Origin: Phycisphaerales bacterium
Lineage (GTDB): Bacteria; Planctomycetota; Phycisphaerae; Phycisphaerales; UBA1924
Direction: 5' to 3'
DNA: 64,000 bases
Assembly: GCA_029260345.1 (NCBI GenBank)
Contig: JAJDDK010000008.1
Coordinates: 62,001 to 126,000, forward strand
How positions within the stretch are numbered: position 1 is the stretch's first letter; each line of letters begins with the position of its first letter. The position numbers and the translations under genes were made by a program. Shown one piece after another: positions 25,801-36,200 of this stretch. Below the pieces are notes generated by a model. That model had not been told where the DNA came from. It saw only the letters and a program-made list of their open reading frames with translations, and made no database searches.

Positions 25801-26892
25801 ATGAGCGCCAGGATTATTCGAAACGTCTTGCTTTTTGTCGCCGCCGCTGCCGCGCCATTTGTCATTTATTTTGTGCGAGCCATGCCTCACGACGTTCGCG
25901 GACCGGAGTACACCGCTATGGAAGTTTCCGACACGATGCAGACCACCGACGGCCCGAAGTACTCAGAGACCGGGCACGACATCACGCCGTTATCGCAAGA
26001 GCAAATCGCTGAGCTGGCGCAAGACCTGACGGCTGAAGAAGCGCACATCATGCTGCGCAAGGGCACCGAAGCCGCGTTCTGCGGCACACTCCTCGACAAC
26101 AAGAAGGAAGGCACATACGTCTGCCGCTTGTGCGCGCTGCCGCTCTTTTCATCCGATTCGAAGTTCATCTCCGGCACCGGCTGGCCGAGTTTTTACAAGC
26201 CGGTCGACTCCGCCCATATCGGAATGCATCGCGATCGCAGCCACGGCATGGAGCGAGTTGAAATCGTGTGCGCACGATGCGATGGCCATCTCGGCCACGT
26301 CTTTGACGACGGCCCCAAGCCGACGGGCTTGCGCTATTGCCTGAACTCTGCATCGCTGCAATTTCATGACGCGGACGCCGAACTGCCGCAAGCGTCGCGC
26401 CCGATTGAAACGGAAACGGCTTACTTCGCCGGCGGCTGCTTCTGGGGCATTGAAGATCGATTCCAGAACCTCAGCGGCGTCGTCAGCGCCGTGAGCGGCT
26501 ACCAAGGCGGGCAGGTTGACGACCCGACCTATCGCGAAGTGTGCTACGAAGACACCGGCCATGCAGAAGCGGTGCGAGTGTTATACGACCCCACACAAAT
26601 CACCTACGACGAACTGCTGGCGGCGTTCTTTCGCTTCCACGACCCCACGCAACTCAACCGCCAAGGCCCTGACGTCGGCACGCAATATCGCAGCGCGATC
26701 TTCTGCGTTGACGAGAAACAACTGGAAGCTGCCAAACAATTCATCGAGCAACAGAGCAAACGAGATCGCTTCCGAGGCAAGAAAATCGTCACGCAAGTCA
26801 CCATCGCGCCGACGTTCTATCCCGCCGAGGAATACCACCAGAATTACTACGCGAAGAACGGCGGAAGTTGCCCGATCCCGATGTACAAATGA
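25801..26892 (+). CDS. msrBA: membrane-anchored MsrB-MsrA methionine sulfoxide reductase fusion
   Basis: A 363-residue fusion repairing both methionine sulfoxide epimers. The start MSARIIRN follows GGAAGGG; a hydrophobic stretch at 9-25 anchors or exports it. The MsrB domain (about 55-195) has zinc CxxC pairs Cys108/Cys111 and Cys157/Cys160 and catalytic Cys180 in [10 protein letters not shown]. The MsrA domain (about 205-360) has catalytic Cys213 in GGCFWG and [10 protein letters not shown]. Order B-A with an N-terminal hydrophobic segment suggests it acts on envelope proteins. It converges with the membrane protein gene at 26902. Confidence 0.95.
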   Translation: MSARIIRNVLLFVAAAAAPFVIYFVRAMPHDVRGPEYTAMEVSDTMQTTDGPKYSETGHDITPLSQEQIAELAQDLTAEEAHIMLRKGTEAAFCGTLLDNKKEGTYVCRLCALPLFSSDSKFISGTGWPSFYKPVDSAHIGMHRDRSHGMERVEIVCARCDGHLGHVFDDGPKPTGLRYCLNSASLQFHDADAELPQASRPIETETAYFAGGCFWGIEDRFQNLSGVVSAVSGYQGGQVDDPTYREVCYEDTGHAEAVRVLYDPTQITYDELLAAFFRFHDPTQLNRQGPDVGTQYRSAIFCVDEKQLEAAKQFIEQQSKRDRFRGKKIVTQVTIAPTFYPAEEYHQNYYAKNGGSCPIPMYK

Positions 26893-26901
26893 TTCCTTCG
26901 C

Positions 26902-27921
26902 TTAGTCGGCACGCGGGACGTCGGCGTCATCCGGCGCCATCAGCGCCGCTCGGACCTGCTTCGGATGTGCGGCTCGAATGAAGAGCGCCGTCGCTTTTCG
27001 GCGCACGCCGTACATGCCGGTGACCTCGACCGGCTCGGCAAACCGCAACACTAGATTCGGCTCCTGCATCGCCGTCGCTTTGATGGCGTCTTTCGATTTT
27101 TCAAACGTGCGGCATGACTCAATCGCACTGATATTCGAAAGCGGAATCATCGCCTCAAACCGCAAGCCAAGGCAGAACCGCAACGAATGACCGACGATCT
27201 CGGTGCGTCGCCTGAGCAAAGCGCGGTAATCGCCGGCCAGCCAGATCGCAGCGTACACGCTCAGCGCCGTGGCGAACCACGCGGCCAGCGGACTCCATCG
27301 CGCCAGCAGCAGATGCACCGCGACGGTCTCAATCACAATGATCGCCATAAACGCAATCACAATCGGCCTCGTCACGCCAAGCTCATGCTCAAAACGCCCA
27401 CCGGATTTCTTCGTGCGGCTCCGACCAGAAAAAGCGAACCGCAACAGGCAAAGCTCCGTCGCAAGAATGTCTGCGACGAGACGCGAATGCACGACCTGTT
27501 GAGCGGCATCGCGAATGCGATCCACGAAATCATCCTGATCCGCCGCACGACTCGCGCGATACGCGCGTCGGGCCAGCACGGCGATGCACAACACCACCAG
27601 AACTTCCAGCGGGATGGCAAGCAGACGAATCGTTTCGACCGCGCCTTGTTGATCCTTCGGCAACACGGCCATGGCAAGCAAGCAACCAACAATGAACAGC
27701 GGCGCCATGGAGAGCAGCGGCGCGCGCTTTTCACGCATCCAGATGAGATAGATAATTAGCGGCGCCACGATGGCGAAATCGAGCGTGATCGCGATCGCAA
27801 AAGCATTCGCCGCGTCGGACGCCAGCGGCGCCGCGAACGAGACTGCAAAGATGGTCGCCCACACTGCCGTGGCGATGCCGATTCGTCGAAACGCGATCCC
27901 CGGTGTTGCGGCTGCGTTCAA
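26902..27921 (-). CDS. multi-spanning membrane protein of unknown function
   Basis: A 339-residue membrane protein starting with TTG; the TTG overlaps the TGA of the upstream hydrolase gene (TTGA), implying translational coupling. Hydrophobic helices at about 15-35, 38-60, 68-86, 98-117 and further pairs around 186-230 suggest six or so transmembrane segments. A long charged loop (120-180) lies between. The C-terminal 100 residues form a soluble, beta-rich segment resembling a bacterial PH-like domain ('MIPLSNISAIESC', 'NLVLRFAEPVEV'). The function is unknown. Confidence 0.6.
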   Translation of the reverse strand: MNAAATPGIAFRRIGIATAVWATIFAVSFAAPLASDAANAFAIAITLDFAIVAPLIIYLIWMREKRAPLLSMAPLFIVGCLLAMAVLPKDQQGAVETIRLLAIPLEVLVVLCIAVLARRAYRASRAADQDDFVDRIRDAAQQVVHSRLVADILATELCLLRFAFSGRSRTKKSGGRFEHELGVTRPIVIAFMAIIVIETVAVHLLLARWSPLAAWFATALSVYAAIWLAGDYRALLRRRTEIVGHSLRFCLGLRFEAMIPLSNISAIESCRTFEKSKDAIKATAMQEPNLVLRFAEPVEVTGMYGVRRKATALFIRAAHPKQVRAALMAPDDADVPRAD

Positions 27922-28760
27922 TTCATCGCTCCAAGAATCTCAAGCCAACGATCCCAGCCATGCACATACACATTGATGTTCGCTGCCGAGGCGTCCGGGG
28001 CTTCACCGAGGCGCATGAAGGCATGGCCGGCGCCTTCGTAGATCTTTGCGTCGAATTTCTTCCCAAGCTCGTCCATCTTCTTTTGCACATCCGGCACAGC
28101 GCCCGTGATGCGAAAATCATCACCGCCGTAGAAGCCATATACAGGGACACGAATCTGTTTGAGGACTGCTTCGTCGCTGGGCGCTGAGCCGTAGAACACA
28201 AATGCGGCGTCGATGTCTTCGTTGTGCGCCGCCAATTCAAATGATCTGGCGCCGCCCCAGCAGAACCCCGCGACGGAGATCGTGTCGGTCGTCGCCTTCA
28301 TCGCCAGCGCGTGCGCAATCACCGCGTCCAGATCAGCCATGACCTGATCCGGCGGCAACGCATAAATCGCGGTTCGCGCGTCATCAGAACTCGCAAATGA
28401 CGTTGTCCCGCCGCCGTCCGGTCCCGACCCGCTCAAAAGATCCGGCGCCAGCGCCACGTAGCCCTCTTCCGCAAGCCGGTCCGCCACGCTGCGCGCCCAA
28501 TCCGTCAATCCTCGATTCTCATGGATAACGACCACAGCGGGCGCCGGCCCGGCAACCTCCGGATACACAACCCACGTATGCACCGAGCGTTCGCCCGGCG
28601 CGGCGATGCGCACCCATTCGTGGTGTCGAGGCGATTCTTCGAGCCGCTTTCGCCCGTCTTGGGCCACGGCCGTCGCCAGAAACGCAAGGCCGGAAAATGC
28701 GACCGCGAGAAACGCCAGTTTCGGACTCAATCGACGAGCAGTTTTTCCGCTGGAGATCAC
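27918..28760 (-). CDS. exported dienelactone hydrolase-family protein
   Basis: A 280-residue alpha/beta hydrolase. The GTG start used has GGAAGGG six bases upstream; a TTG 15 bases earlier is an alternative. An N-terminal hydrophobic region (LAFLAVAFSGLAFLATAVAQ) acts as a signal. The hydrolase core shows VVVIHENRGLTDW, nucleophile Cys in GFCWGGARS, VPVYGFYGGDDFR and catalytic His in GAGHAF: the Cys-Asp-His triad of dienelactone hydrolases. The enzyme opens lactone or ester rings, but here the periplasmic location and context give no defined substrate. The downstream gene overlaps by four bases. Confidence 0.88.
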   Translation of the reverse strand: MISSGKTARRLSPKLAFLAVAFSGLAFLATAVAQDGRKRLEESPRHHEWVRIAAPGERSVHTWVVYPEVAGPAPAVVVIHENRGLTDWARSVADRLAEEGYVALAPDLLSGSGPDGGGTTSFASSDDARTAIYALPPDQVMADLDAVIAHALAMKATTDTISVAGFCWGGARSFELAAHNEDIDAAFVFYGSAPSDEAVLKQIRVPVYGFYGGDDFRITGAVPDVQKKMDELGKKFDAKIYEGAGHAFMRLGEAPDASAANINVYVHGWDRWLEILGAMN

Positions 28761-28854
28761 ATGAAGCCCTTCCAAGAGAGGCGCCGCAGGATGTGAGGAA
28801 TCTCCGCATGGTATGGCCCGAATTTGAGCAATTCGCGGAGAAGGATGTGGATTG

Positions 28855-28886
28855 TTGCGACTCAGTCTCAGTAGCCCTACTATGAT
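28855..28886 (+). promoter_or_regulatory. Fur-like box and -10 element of the feo operon
   Basis: TTGCGACTCAGTCTCAG (28855-28871) is a near-palindrome about a central C, six of eight arm positions paired, resembling Fur boxes of the TTGAGACTGAGTCTCAA type. TATGAT at 28881-28886 is a good -10, and TTGCGA can serve as a -35 (20-base spacer). The box would block the promoter when iron is plentiful. It lies about 70 bases before feoA. Confidence 0.6.
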
Positions 28887-28938
28887 TTATCCTTGGGCGC
28901 GGCCGGAATTGGCTGGCCGCCCCGCACGGAGTCACGGG

Positions 28939-29223
28939 ATGCGTCAGGCCCCTTTTGAAACCTCAGAAACCACGCCAAAAGCGGAGATTCGTCGCGTTTC
29001 ACTGGCCGCCGCGCCCTGCGGATCGCGGGCTCGACTGCTCGATGCGGGCGCGGATGTGGCTCAATCCGCGGCACTGGCCGCGATGGGTGTGACTCCTGAC
29101 GAAGTGCTCGTCGTGCATCGTTCCGGTGAGCCGACGATTGTCTCACTTGGCACGTGGCGAGGCCGCCGCATCGGACTCAGCGCCCGTGCCGCCCGCGAAC
29201 TGATCGTCGCCATCGAGGACTAA
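28939..29223 (+). CDS. feoA: ferrous iron transport protein A
   Basis: A 94-residue FeoA-like cytosolic SH3-fold protein. The start at MRQAPFETS has CGGAG about nine bases upstream. Conserved parts: RRVSLAAAPCGSRARLLDAG and AALAAMGVTPDEVLVVHRSG, then SLGTWRGRRIGLSARAARELIV; the latter matches FeoA's beta strands and final helix. FeoA supports the FeoB transporter by an unknown mechanism. The stop is 29 bases before the feoB start, in the same unit, behind the Fur-like box. The N-terminus is about 15 residues longer than most. Confidence 0.88.
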   Translation: MRQAPFETSETTPKAEIRRVSLAAAPCGSRARLLDAGADVAQSAALAAMGVTPDEVLVVHRSGEPTIVSLGTWRGRRIGLSARAARELIVAIED

Positions 29224-29252
29224 ACACTCTTCGCCCGCCCACTCCCGTGGAC

Positions 29253-31298
29253 ATGCCCCCCACCACCACGAATGCGGCGGCGCCCAGCGACGAAGCGACA
29301 CCTTCCGGTGACGCGGCGACGTCATTCAAGTGCATTGCACTCTTAGGCAACCCGAACACGGGCAAGTCCACGCTGTTCAATCGCCTCACCGGGCTGCGCC
29401 AGAAAACATCAAACTTCCCCGGCACCACGATCGAAGCGCACATCGGCGTGATCCCTGCGCGCGTGATGGTGGGCGCCTCGCCTGAGCATGTCGCCGGTGA
29501 TCTGCACGTCCTCGATCTTCCCGGTGTGTATTCGCTGAATCTCGACGGCGCCGAATCACGCGCCTGCCGGCGAGCGCTCGAAGCAACGTCGCCTTTGAAA
29601 GATTCGTTCCCTTCACCGGATGCGGCGTGCGTGGTCGTGGATGCCACCGCGCTGCGCCAGGGCTTGCGATTCCTCGGCGAAGTGGCGAGGCATCGCCTCC
29701 CCACCGTCGTTGCGATCACCATGCTGGATGTCGCACAGAGGCGCGGCATCAGCGTGGACGCAAAAGCACTGCAAGAAAAGTTGGGTTGCCCCGTGTGCCC
29801 GATCAACCCCCGGCGCGGCGATGGTGTGTCGGAATTGCAAACGGCGCTCGCATCAGCGCAAGTGCTGCGAACCACGCCACCGGCCGATGAGGCTGGCTTT
29901 CGCGCCTGGATTGATGATCTTCAGGAAACCTCAGCGCCGGCGCCCGCGACTGAACTCGGGCCCAATCGCATTTCGGAGCGCTTCGACTGGGCATTTACGC
30001 ATCCCGTGATCGGCGCGCTTGTCTTCGGCGCCATCATGTTCGCGCTTTTCTGGCTGCTGTTTCGCATCGCCGTCTTTCCGATGGAGTGGATTGAGACCAC
30101 TTTTGCCGTTGCGGGCGAGCTCATCGGGCGGCTCACACCCGAAGGCTTTGTGCGCGACCTGCTCATCGGGGGCGTCGTGCCGGGCATTGCGGGCGCCGTC
30201 GTGTTTCTGCCGCAGATCTGTTTGCTGTTCTTCCTGCTCTCCATACTTGAAGACACGGGTTATCTCGCGCGGGCGGCATTCGTCGCCGACCGTTTGCTGC
30301 GCCGCTTCGGTCTTCCGGGAACGGCATTCATCCCGCTCCTTTCAAGCCATGCGTGCGCGATCCCCGGCATTCTCGCAGCCCGAAGCATCCCCAACCGGCG
30401 CGAACGACTCGCAACAATCCTTGTCGCACCATTCATGACGTGCTCTGCCCGCCTTCCGGTGTATGCGCTGCTCGTCTCGCTCCTTTTTGCGAATTCACCA
30501 TCAAAGGCGGCAATTGCCTTCGCCGCGTGTTATGCGCTGGGCGCGGCGGCCGGCATTCTCAGCGCTCTGGTCGCCCGAGGCACGGTCCTCCGCGGCGCCA
30601 GCACGCCCATGACACTCGAACTCCCCAGCTACAAAACGCCTAGTGTCCGGACCGCGCTATTCACTGCCTACGACCGGGGATTTGTCTTCATTCGCAAGGC
30701 CGGCGTCTTCATTTTCGCCTTCTCGATTGTCTTGTGGTGGGTGTCCAATTTCCCGCAAATGACATCGACAACGCCCGATGCCGTGGCGCTGCGGGATCAA
30801 GCTGCCCACGTTCAGAATGAAGAACAATCGCAGGAACTGAACAATGAGGCGGATCGCGTCGAAGCAAAAGCAGCGCTGGCTCATTCGTATGCCGGACGTA
30901 TGGGCCGATCGCTCGAACCGATCTTTGCACCGCTCGGCTTTGACTGGCGCGTCAACATTGGTGTCGTTACTTCCTTCGCCGCTCGCGAAGTTTTCGTTTC
31001 CACCATTGCGATTGTGTTTGTCGGCGATGAAGCGGCGGCTGAGGGCGAGGGTGTGATTGACGCGGCCAGAACCGCCGTGCGGGATGATCGCGTCACACCC
31101 GTATTTACACGCGCCGCATCGTGGTCATTGCTCGTCTTCTATGTGCTTGCGATGCAGTGCTTTTCCACTCTTGTGGTGACGGCCAAAGAAACGGGAAGCT
31201 GGAAGTGGGCCGCTCTGCAATTCACCTGGATGACGGCGATCGCATACGGCGCTGCCCTCGCCGCTCGCCACATCGCCATTGCACTGGGAGCGGCATGA
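29253..31298 (+). CDS. feoB: ferrous iron transporter B
   Basis: A 681-residue FeoB. The N-terminal GTPase domain has G1 GNPNTGKST (32-40), G2 Thr in FPGTTIEAH, G3 DLPGVYSL and the usual TMLD-type G4 (ITMLDVAQ). A hydrophobic core of about eight helices follows, with Gate motifs such as SHACAIPGILAAR and FMTCSARLPVYALL, where cysteines line the ferrous path. It imports Fe2+ across the inner membrane. Spacing from feoA is 29 bases, and the next gene overlaps by ATGA. The chosen ATG has a poor ribosome-binding site, in line with coupling to feoA. Confidence 0.96.
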   Translation: MPPTTTNAAAPSDEATPSGDAATSFKCIALLGNPNTGKSTLFNRLTGLRQKTSNFPGTTIEAHIGVIPARVMVGASPEHVAGDLHVLDLPGVYSLNLDGAESRACRRALEATSPLKDSFPSPDAACVVVDATALRQGLRFLGEVARHRLPTVVAITMLDVAQRRGISVDAKALQEKLGCPVCPINPRRGDGVSELQTALASAQVLRTTPPADEAGFRAWIDDLQETSAPAPATELGPNRISERFDWAFTHPVIGALVFGAIMFALFWLLFRIAVFPMEWIETTFAVAGELIGRLTPEGFVRDLLIGGVVPGIAGAVVFLPQICLLFFLLSILEDTGYLARAAFVADRLLRRFGLPGTAFIPLLSSHACAIPGILAARSIPNRRERLATILVAPFMTCSARLPVYALLVSLLFANSPSKAAIAFAACYALGAAAGILSALVARGTVLRGASTPMTLELPSYKTPSVRTALFTAYDRGFVFIRKAGVFIFAFSIVLWWVSNFPQMTSTTPDAVALRDQAAHVQNEEQSQELNNEADRVEAKAALAHSYAGRMGRSLEPIFAPLGFDWRVNIGVVTSFAAREVFVSTIAIVFVGDEAAAEGEGVIDAARTAVRDDRVTPVFTRAASWSLLVFYVLAMQCFSTLVVTAKETGSWKWAALQFTWMTAIAYGAALAARHIAIALGAA

Positions 31299-31504
31299 TG
31301 GCTTTGCTTTTCTCCGCAATCACAACTGCGCCCGAGCCTTTCCCCATTGCGAACGGTCAGTTCTGGATCGTGACGGTGATTGCGCTTCTCGCGGCGCTTT
31401 TCATCGGATGGCGCGCCTTCGGCGGTCGATGGCGACGCCGCAAGACAAAGCCGCGGAAAACAAGCGCGACGCTCACGATCGAAGGAAAGTCGGTCGATCG
31501 CTGA
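31295..31504 (+). CDS. small single-pass membrane protein coupled to feoB
   Basis: A 69-residue protein whose ATG overlaps the feoB stop (ATGA). One transmembrane helix, FWIVTVIALLAALFIGWRAF (about 23-42), is followed by a basic cytoplasmic tail rich in Arg and Lys (GRWRRRKTKPRKTS). Position and size match the small FeoB-associated membrane proteins found in several phyla, but the Cys-rich tail of those proteins is absent here. It may help assemble or stabilise FeoB (inference). The overlap and a coherent helix make it likely real. Confidence 0.7.
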   Translation: MMALLFSAITTAPEPFPIANGQFWIVTVIALLAALFIGWRAFGGRWRRRKTKPRKTSATLTIEGKSVDR

Positions 31505-31581
31505 ATTCGCCGCGAATACTCTCCGGTGGCGGCTTCATATGATCCCGGGACTCCGATCCGATTGGAAAGCGACTCCCACTC

Positions 31582-33057
31582 ATGGTCACCTCTGAGCCTT
31601 TTGCCACCGCAGCGCTGGTGTTCACGTTCGGCTTGCTGATGGCCGTGAGCGTGCTCTTCAGCCGCGCGCTGGAAAAGCTGGGCGTGCCGATCCTGCTGCT
31701 GTTTCTTCTGCTCGGCATCGCGGCGGGCTCCGAAGGCATCGGCGGAATTGAATTCGACAACTACCAGTTCGCGTTCCGCATTGGCGCTCTTGCGCTCATC
31801 CTGATTCTGTTCGATGGCGGATTGAATACGCCGTGGCGTTCTGTGAAGGGCGGCATCGGGCCGGCGACCTCGCTCGCGACGTTTGGCGTTGTCGGCGCGG
31901 CGGGCCTCACGGCATGTGCCGCACGACTCTTCGGACTTCCATGGCCAGAAGCGCTTCTCCTTGGCGCGGTCGTTTCCTCAACAGACGCCGCCGCCGTCTT
32001 TGCGGTTCTGCGTGGCAGCAGACTCAATCTTCAGAAGCGCGCCGGTGTAACGCTCGAACTCGAATCCGGTTTGAACGATCCGATGGCCGTGATCCTGACG
32101 ACTGCTCTGACGCAGGTCGCCGCGACAGGAGCGACGCCGTCTTGGCACCTGGTGTGGCAAGCGCCGCTGCAACTCGTCATCGGTGCGCTGGTCGGTCTTC
32201 TCGTCGGCTGGCTTGGGCTGGTCATCTTGGCGCGCATTCGTCTTCGCGCTGGTGGGCTGTACCCGGTCCTGACGCTTGGCTTTGCGCTGGTCGCGTTCGG
32301 CGCCGCGACGCTCGTTTTCGGCAGCGGGTTTCTTGCTGTTTATACCGCGGGCGTAGTTATCGGAAACAGCCGCACCCCGTATCGATACGGCCTGAAACGC
32401 ATTCACGATGCATTGGCGTGGCTGGGTCAGATCTCGATGTTCCTGATTCTGGGCATGCTCGTGTTTCCATCGCAGCTCATCAGCGTCGCGCCAATGGGAA
32501 TCGGCATTGCGCTCTTTCTCGCCTTTGTGGCGCGCCCCATCGCGACATTCCTTTGCCTGGCGCCGTTTCGCTATCCAACCAAGCACGTCACCTTCATCGC
32601 CTGGGCCGGCCTGCGCGGCGCCGTGCCAATCATCCTCGCCACCATCCCCGTGCTGGCCGGCGCGCCCGCCGCAATGGAAGTTTTCAACATCGTGTTCTTC
32701 GTGGTGTTCGTGAATGCGATATTGCCGGGCGCGACGTTGCGCTGGGCCACCAAATGGCTCGGCCTGGAGCGCACGCTCCCGCCCGACCCACCCGCCGTCA
32801 TCGAGATCAACTCAACGCAACTGCTCGACGGCGAGATTCTGCTGTTTTATATCGATGAAACACTCGCCGTCGCCGGCGTCCCGATTTCGAAAATTCGACT
32901 TCCCGAAGGCTCCGCCGTGCTGCTGGTCATGCGCGGCGCCGCACTCATCGCCGCCCGCGGCAGCACCGTGCTCACACCCGGTGATCACATCTATTTGTTC
33001 TGCCACCAGCACGATCGACCATTCATCGATCTGCTCTTCGGCGGACCGGCGACATAA
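31582..33057 (+). CDS. potassium/proton antiporter (NhaP2/CvrA-type)
   Basis: A 491-residue CPA1-family antiporter. About 12 hydrophobic helices span residues 8-385, with the ND-type core GAVVSSTDAAAVFAVLRG (Asp in the transport site) and LESGLNDPMAVILT. The C-terminal 90 residues form a TrkA-C-like (RCK-C) domain: AVAGVPISKIRLPEGSAVLLVMRG and STVLTPGDHIYLF. Such proteins exchange K+ or Na+ for H+ and are gated by ligands bound to the RCK part. It is in the inner membrane. It lies about 80 bases after the feo unit with no terminator seen, so partial read-through is possible. Confidence 0.9.
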   Translation: MVTSEPFATAALVFTFGLLMAVSVLFSRALEKLGVPILLLFLLLGIAAGSEGIGGIEFDNYQFAFRIGALALILILFDGGLNTPWRSVKGGIGPATSLATFGVVGAAGLTACAARLFGLPWPEALLLGAVVSSTDAAAVFAVLRGSRLNLQKRAGVTLELESGLNDPMAVILTTALTQVAATGATPSWHLVWQAPLQLVIGALVGLLVGWLGLVILARIRLRAGGLYPVLTLGFALVAFGAATLVFGSGFLAVYTAGVVIGNSRTPYRYGLKRIHDALAWLGQISMFLILGMLVFPSQLISVAPMGIGIALFLAFVARPIATFLCLAPFRYPTKHVTFIAWAGLRGAVPIILATIPVLAGAPAAMEVFNIVFFVVFVNAILPGATLRWATKWLGLERTLPPDPPAVIEINSTQLLDGEILLFYIDETLAVAGVPISKIRLPEGSAVLLVMRGAALIAARGSTVLTPGDHIYLFCHQHDRPFIDLLFGGPAT

Positions 33058-33269
33058 CGCCCGCGTGCGCGCGGCACGCGGCAAGGCCAAATGACCCAAC
33101 CGTTGGTCCGTCACGGTGCATTTTCGAAGTACGAAGGCTGCTGGGTCCTCAAGTTCCTTGCCGTCCCCAATTCCCGTCGCCGGTACACTCCCCCAACCCC
33201 GTTCCCGGAACGGCGCCCGCCATTCCGCGGCGCCGCTCGCATTCACGCCACCCCACTGAGGTTTCGTCA

Positions 33270-36200
33270 ATGGCAGGCATTACTCGCGTCAATGGTCGAT
33301 TTGTCCATTCCTGTGCGTTCTCCGTCGCGGCGTTCTTGATGTGCTCATGCGCATACAACTCCATCGCCCAGCCGGTGTCGCCCAACTGGTTCCGCGCTCC
33401 GGCCATCTCGCCGGACGGCTCGACCATCGTCTTCACGCACGGCGGCGACCTGTATTCCGTGCCGGTTGAGGGCGGGCGGGCGATGCCGCTGACGCTCGAC
33501 CCTGGTGATGAGACGCGCCCGGTGTGGTCGCGCGACGGATCGACGATCGCGTTCGCCTCGGATCGCTTCGGCAATTACGACGTGTTCATCATGCCCGCGA
33601 CGGGTGGCGAAGCGACGCGCCTGACGTTTCACTCAGCCGATGACTTCCCGACGGACTTCACGCCGGGCGGCGACGCTGTGCTGTTTGAAAGCGCGCGCCT
33701 CGATGATGTCGACAGTGCGCTGTTCCCGTCCGGCGTCCTTGCGGAGCTGTACCTCGTCTCCGTCGAAGGCGGCACGCCGGACATGGTGCTGACAACGCCG
33801 GCGCTCAATGCGAAATACAACCGCGCCGGCAACGCGCTCATTTATGAAGACCGCAAGGGTTACGAAGATGAACTGCGCAAGCACCACACCTCCAGCATTG
33901 CCCGCGATGTGTGGATGGTGGACCTCCGCAGCGGCGAACACACGAAACTGACGGATCACGCCGCCGAGGATCGCGAGCCGCACTGGACGCCTGACGGTCG
34001 AAACGTGCTGTTTCTCTCGGAGCGCAACGGCGATTTCAACCTGTACCGCATGCCCGCCGGCGCCGGTTCCGAAGCACTAGCAGAGCAGTTGACTTCGTTC
34101 CAGGCGCACCCGGTGCGGCAACTTTCCGTCGCATCCAACGGCGCCGCAGCGTTTAGCTGGCACGGCGATCTCTACACGTACACCGCCGACGGCGGCGCCA
34201 CACGAATTCCCATCGAAATCAGCATTGACGGCCGGCGCGACGTGGTCACCGAGACCAAGCGTTCCGGCGCGACGGAGTTCAGTGTGGCTAAGAACGGCAA
34301 GGAAGTCGCGTTCATCGTTCGCGGCGAAGTCTTCGTCACATCCGTGGAGTTCGGCACGACACGCCGCATCACGAACACGCCCGAGCAGGAGCGTTCGGTG
34401 GACTTTGCGCCGGACGGTCGATCCATCGTGTACGCCGGTGAGCGCGATGGCTCGTGGAACATTTATCAGGCGACGATTGCCGATGATGACGAGTTGTATT
34501 TCTTCAGCGCCACGAAGATTGATGAAGAGCCGCTGGTTGAGACAGGCGCGGAGGAATTCCAGCCGCAGTATTCACCGGACGGCAAGAAGATCGCGTACCT
34601 GCACAATCGTTCAACGCTCAAAGTGCTCGACATCGAGAGCGGCGACATCGTGACGGCGCTGCCCGGCACGGCGTACTACTCCTATAGCGATGGTGATTAT
34701 CTCTTCCGCTGGTCGCCCGATAGCGCATGGCTCGCGATGCACTTCTACAACGGCAGCCGCGCGTTTGTGTCACAAGTCGGCGTGGTGCGGGCGGATGGCT
34801 CGCAGGACTGGCCGATCAATATTTCCAATTCCGGGTACGACGACAATTCGCCGCGCTGGGCGATGGATGGCGGCGTGCTGGCGTGGGCGTCTGACCGATA
34901 CGGCATGCGCAGCCATGGAAGCTGGGGTGCGCAGTTCGACGTCGTCGCGGCGTTCCTCACGCAAGATGCGTACGACCGATTCCGACTCTCAAAGGAAGAG
35001 TACGACCTTCAGAAAGAATTGAAGGAAAAGCACGAGAAGAAAGAGAAGGAAGAAAAAGACGCCGACGACGATGAAGAGACGGACGGCGACAATGGCGATG
35101 ACGCCAAGGATGAAGACGAAGAGGACGACGAGGTCGAGCCGATCGAAATCGAACTTGACGGTCTTGAGCATCGCATCGAACGTTTGACCATTCACGCCTC
35201 CGACCTCGGTGACTTTGCGCTGAACTCGGATGGCGACAAGCTCTTCTACCTCGCGCGATTCGAGAAGGGCTTCGACCTCTGGGTGCACGATTTCCGCAAG
35301 GAATCGACCAGCATGCTGAAGAAGCTTGGTGCGAATAGCGCTTCCATGGAGCTTTCCGACGACGGCAAGACGATCTTCCTGCTGGCGAGCGGGTCGCTCT
35401 CGAAGATCGATACGGATGGCGGCGATCAAAAGTCCATCTCATTCACCGCAGAGCTTGAAATCAACGGCGACGCCGAGCGCGCCCACCTGCTTGAGCATGT
35501 GTGGCGCCAGACCAAGCAGAAGTTCTACCGTGATGACATGCACGGCGTGGACTGGGACTTCTACCGCGACCAGTATGAGCCGAAGCTCGAAGGCGTCGAG
35601 ACAAACCGGCAGTTTGCGGAGGTCCTTTCGGAGTTTCTGGGCGAACTTAATGCCTCGCACACCGGCGGCCGCTATCGACCGGGCTCCGAAGATGGCGCTG
35701 CCCGCACCGCTTCGCTCGGTGTGTTCTACGACAACGACTACAACGGCGACGGCGTGCGCATCGTCGAGATCATCGAAGATGGCCCGCTCGATCGCTCTGA
35801 TGTTGACATCGAAGAAGGCATGATCATCACGCACATCGACGGTGTGGCCTTGGGCGGTTCGCAAAACCTCTATCAAACACTGAATCGCAAGACCGGTGAG
35901 CGTGTGCGGCTCACCGTCCGCGACGCCGATGGCGATGTCCTCGAAGAAGTCGTCAAACCGATCAGTCTCGGCGCGGAGAATGAACTGCGCTATCAGCGCT
36001 GGGTGCGGTCACGCCGCGCGATTGTTGATGAGGCTTCGAATGGCCGCATCGGCTACATGCACGTGCGCGGCATGAATGACCCGAGCTTCCGCAGCTTCTA
36101 CGCCGAAGCGCTGGGCCGTCACTTCGATAAAGAAGCCCTCATCGTGGACACCCGCTTCAACGGCGGCGGCTGGCTGCATGATGACCTCGTCACGTTCCTC

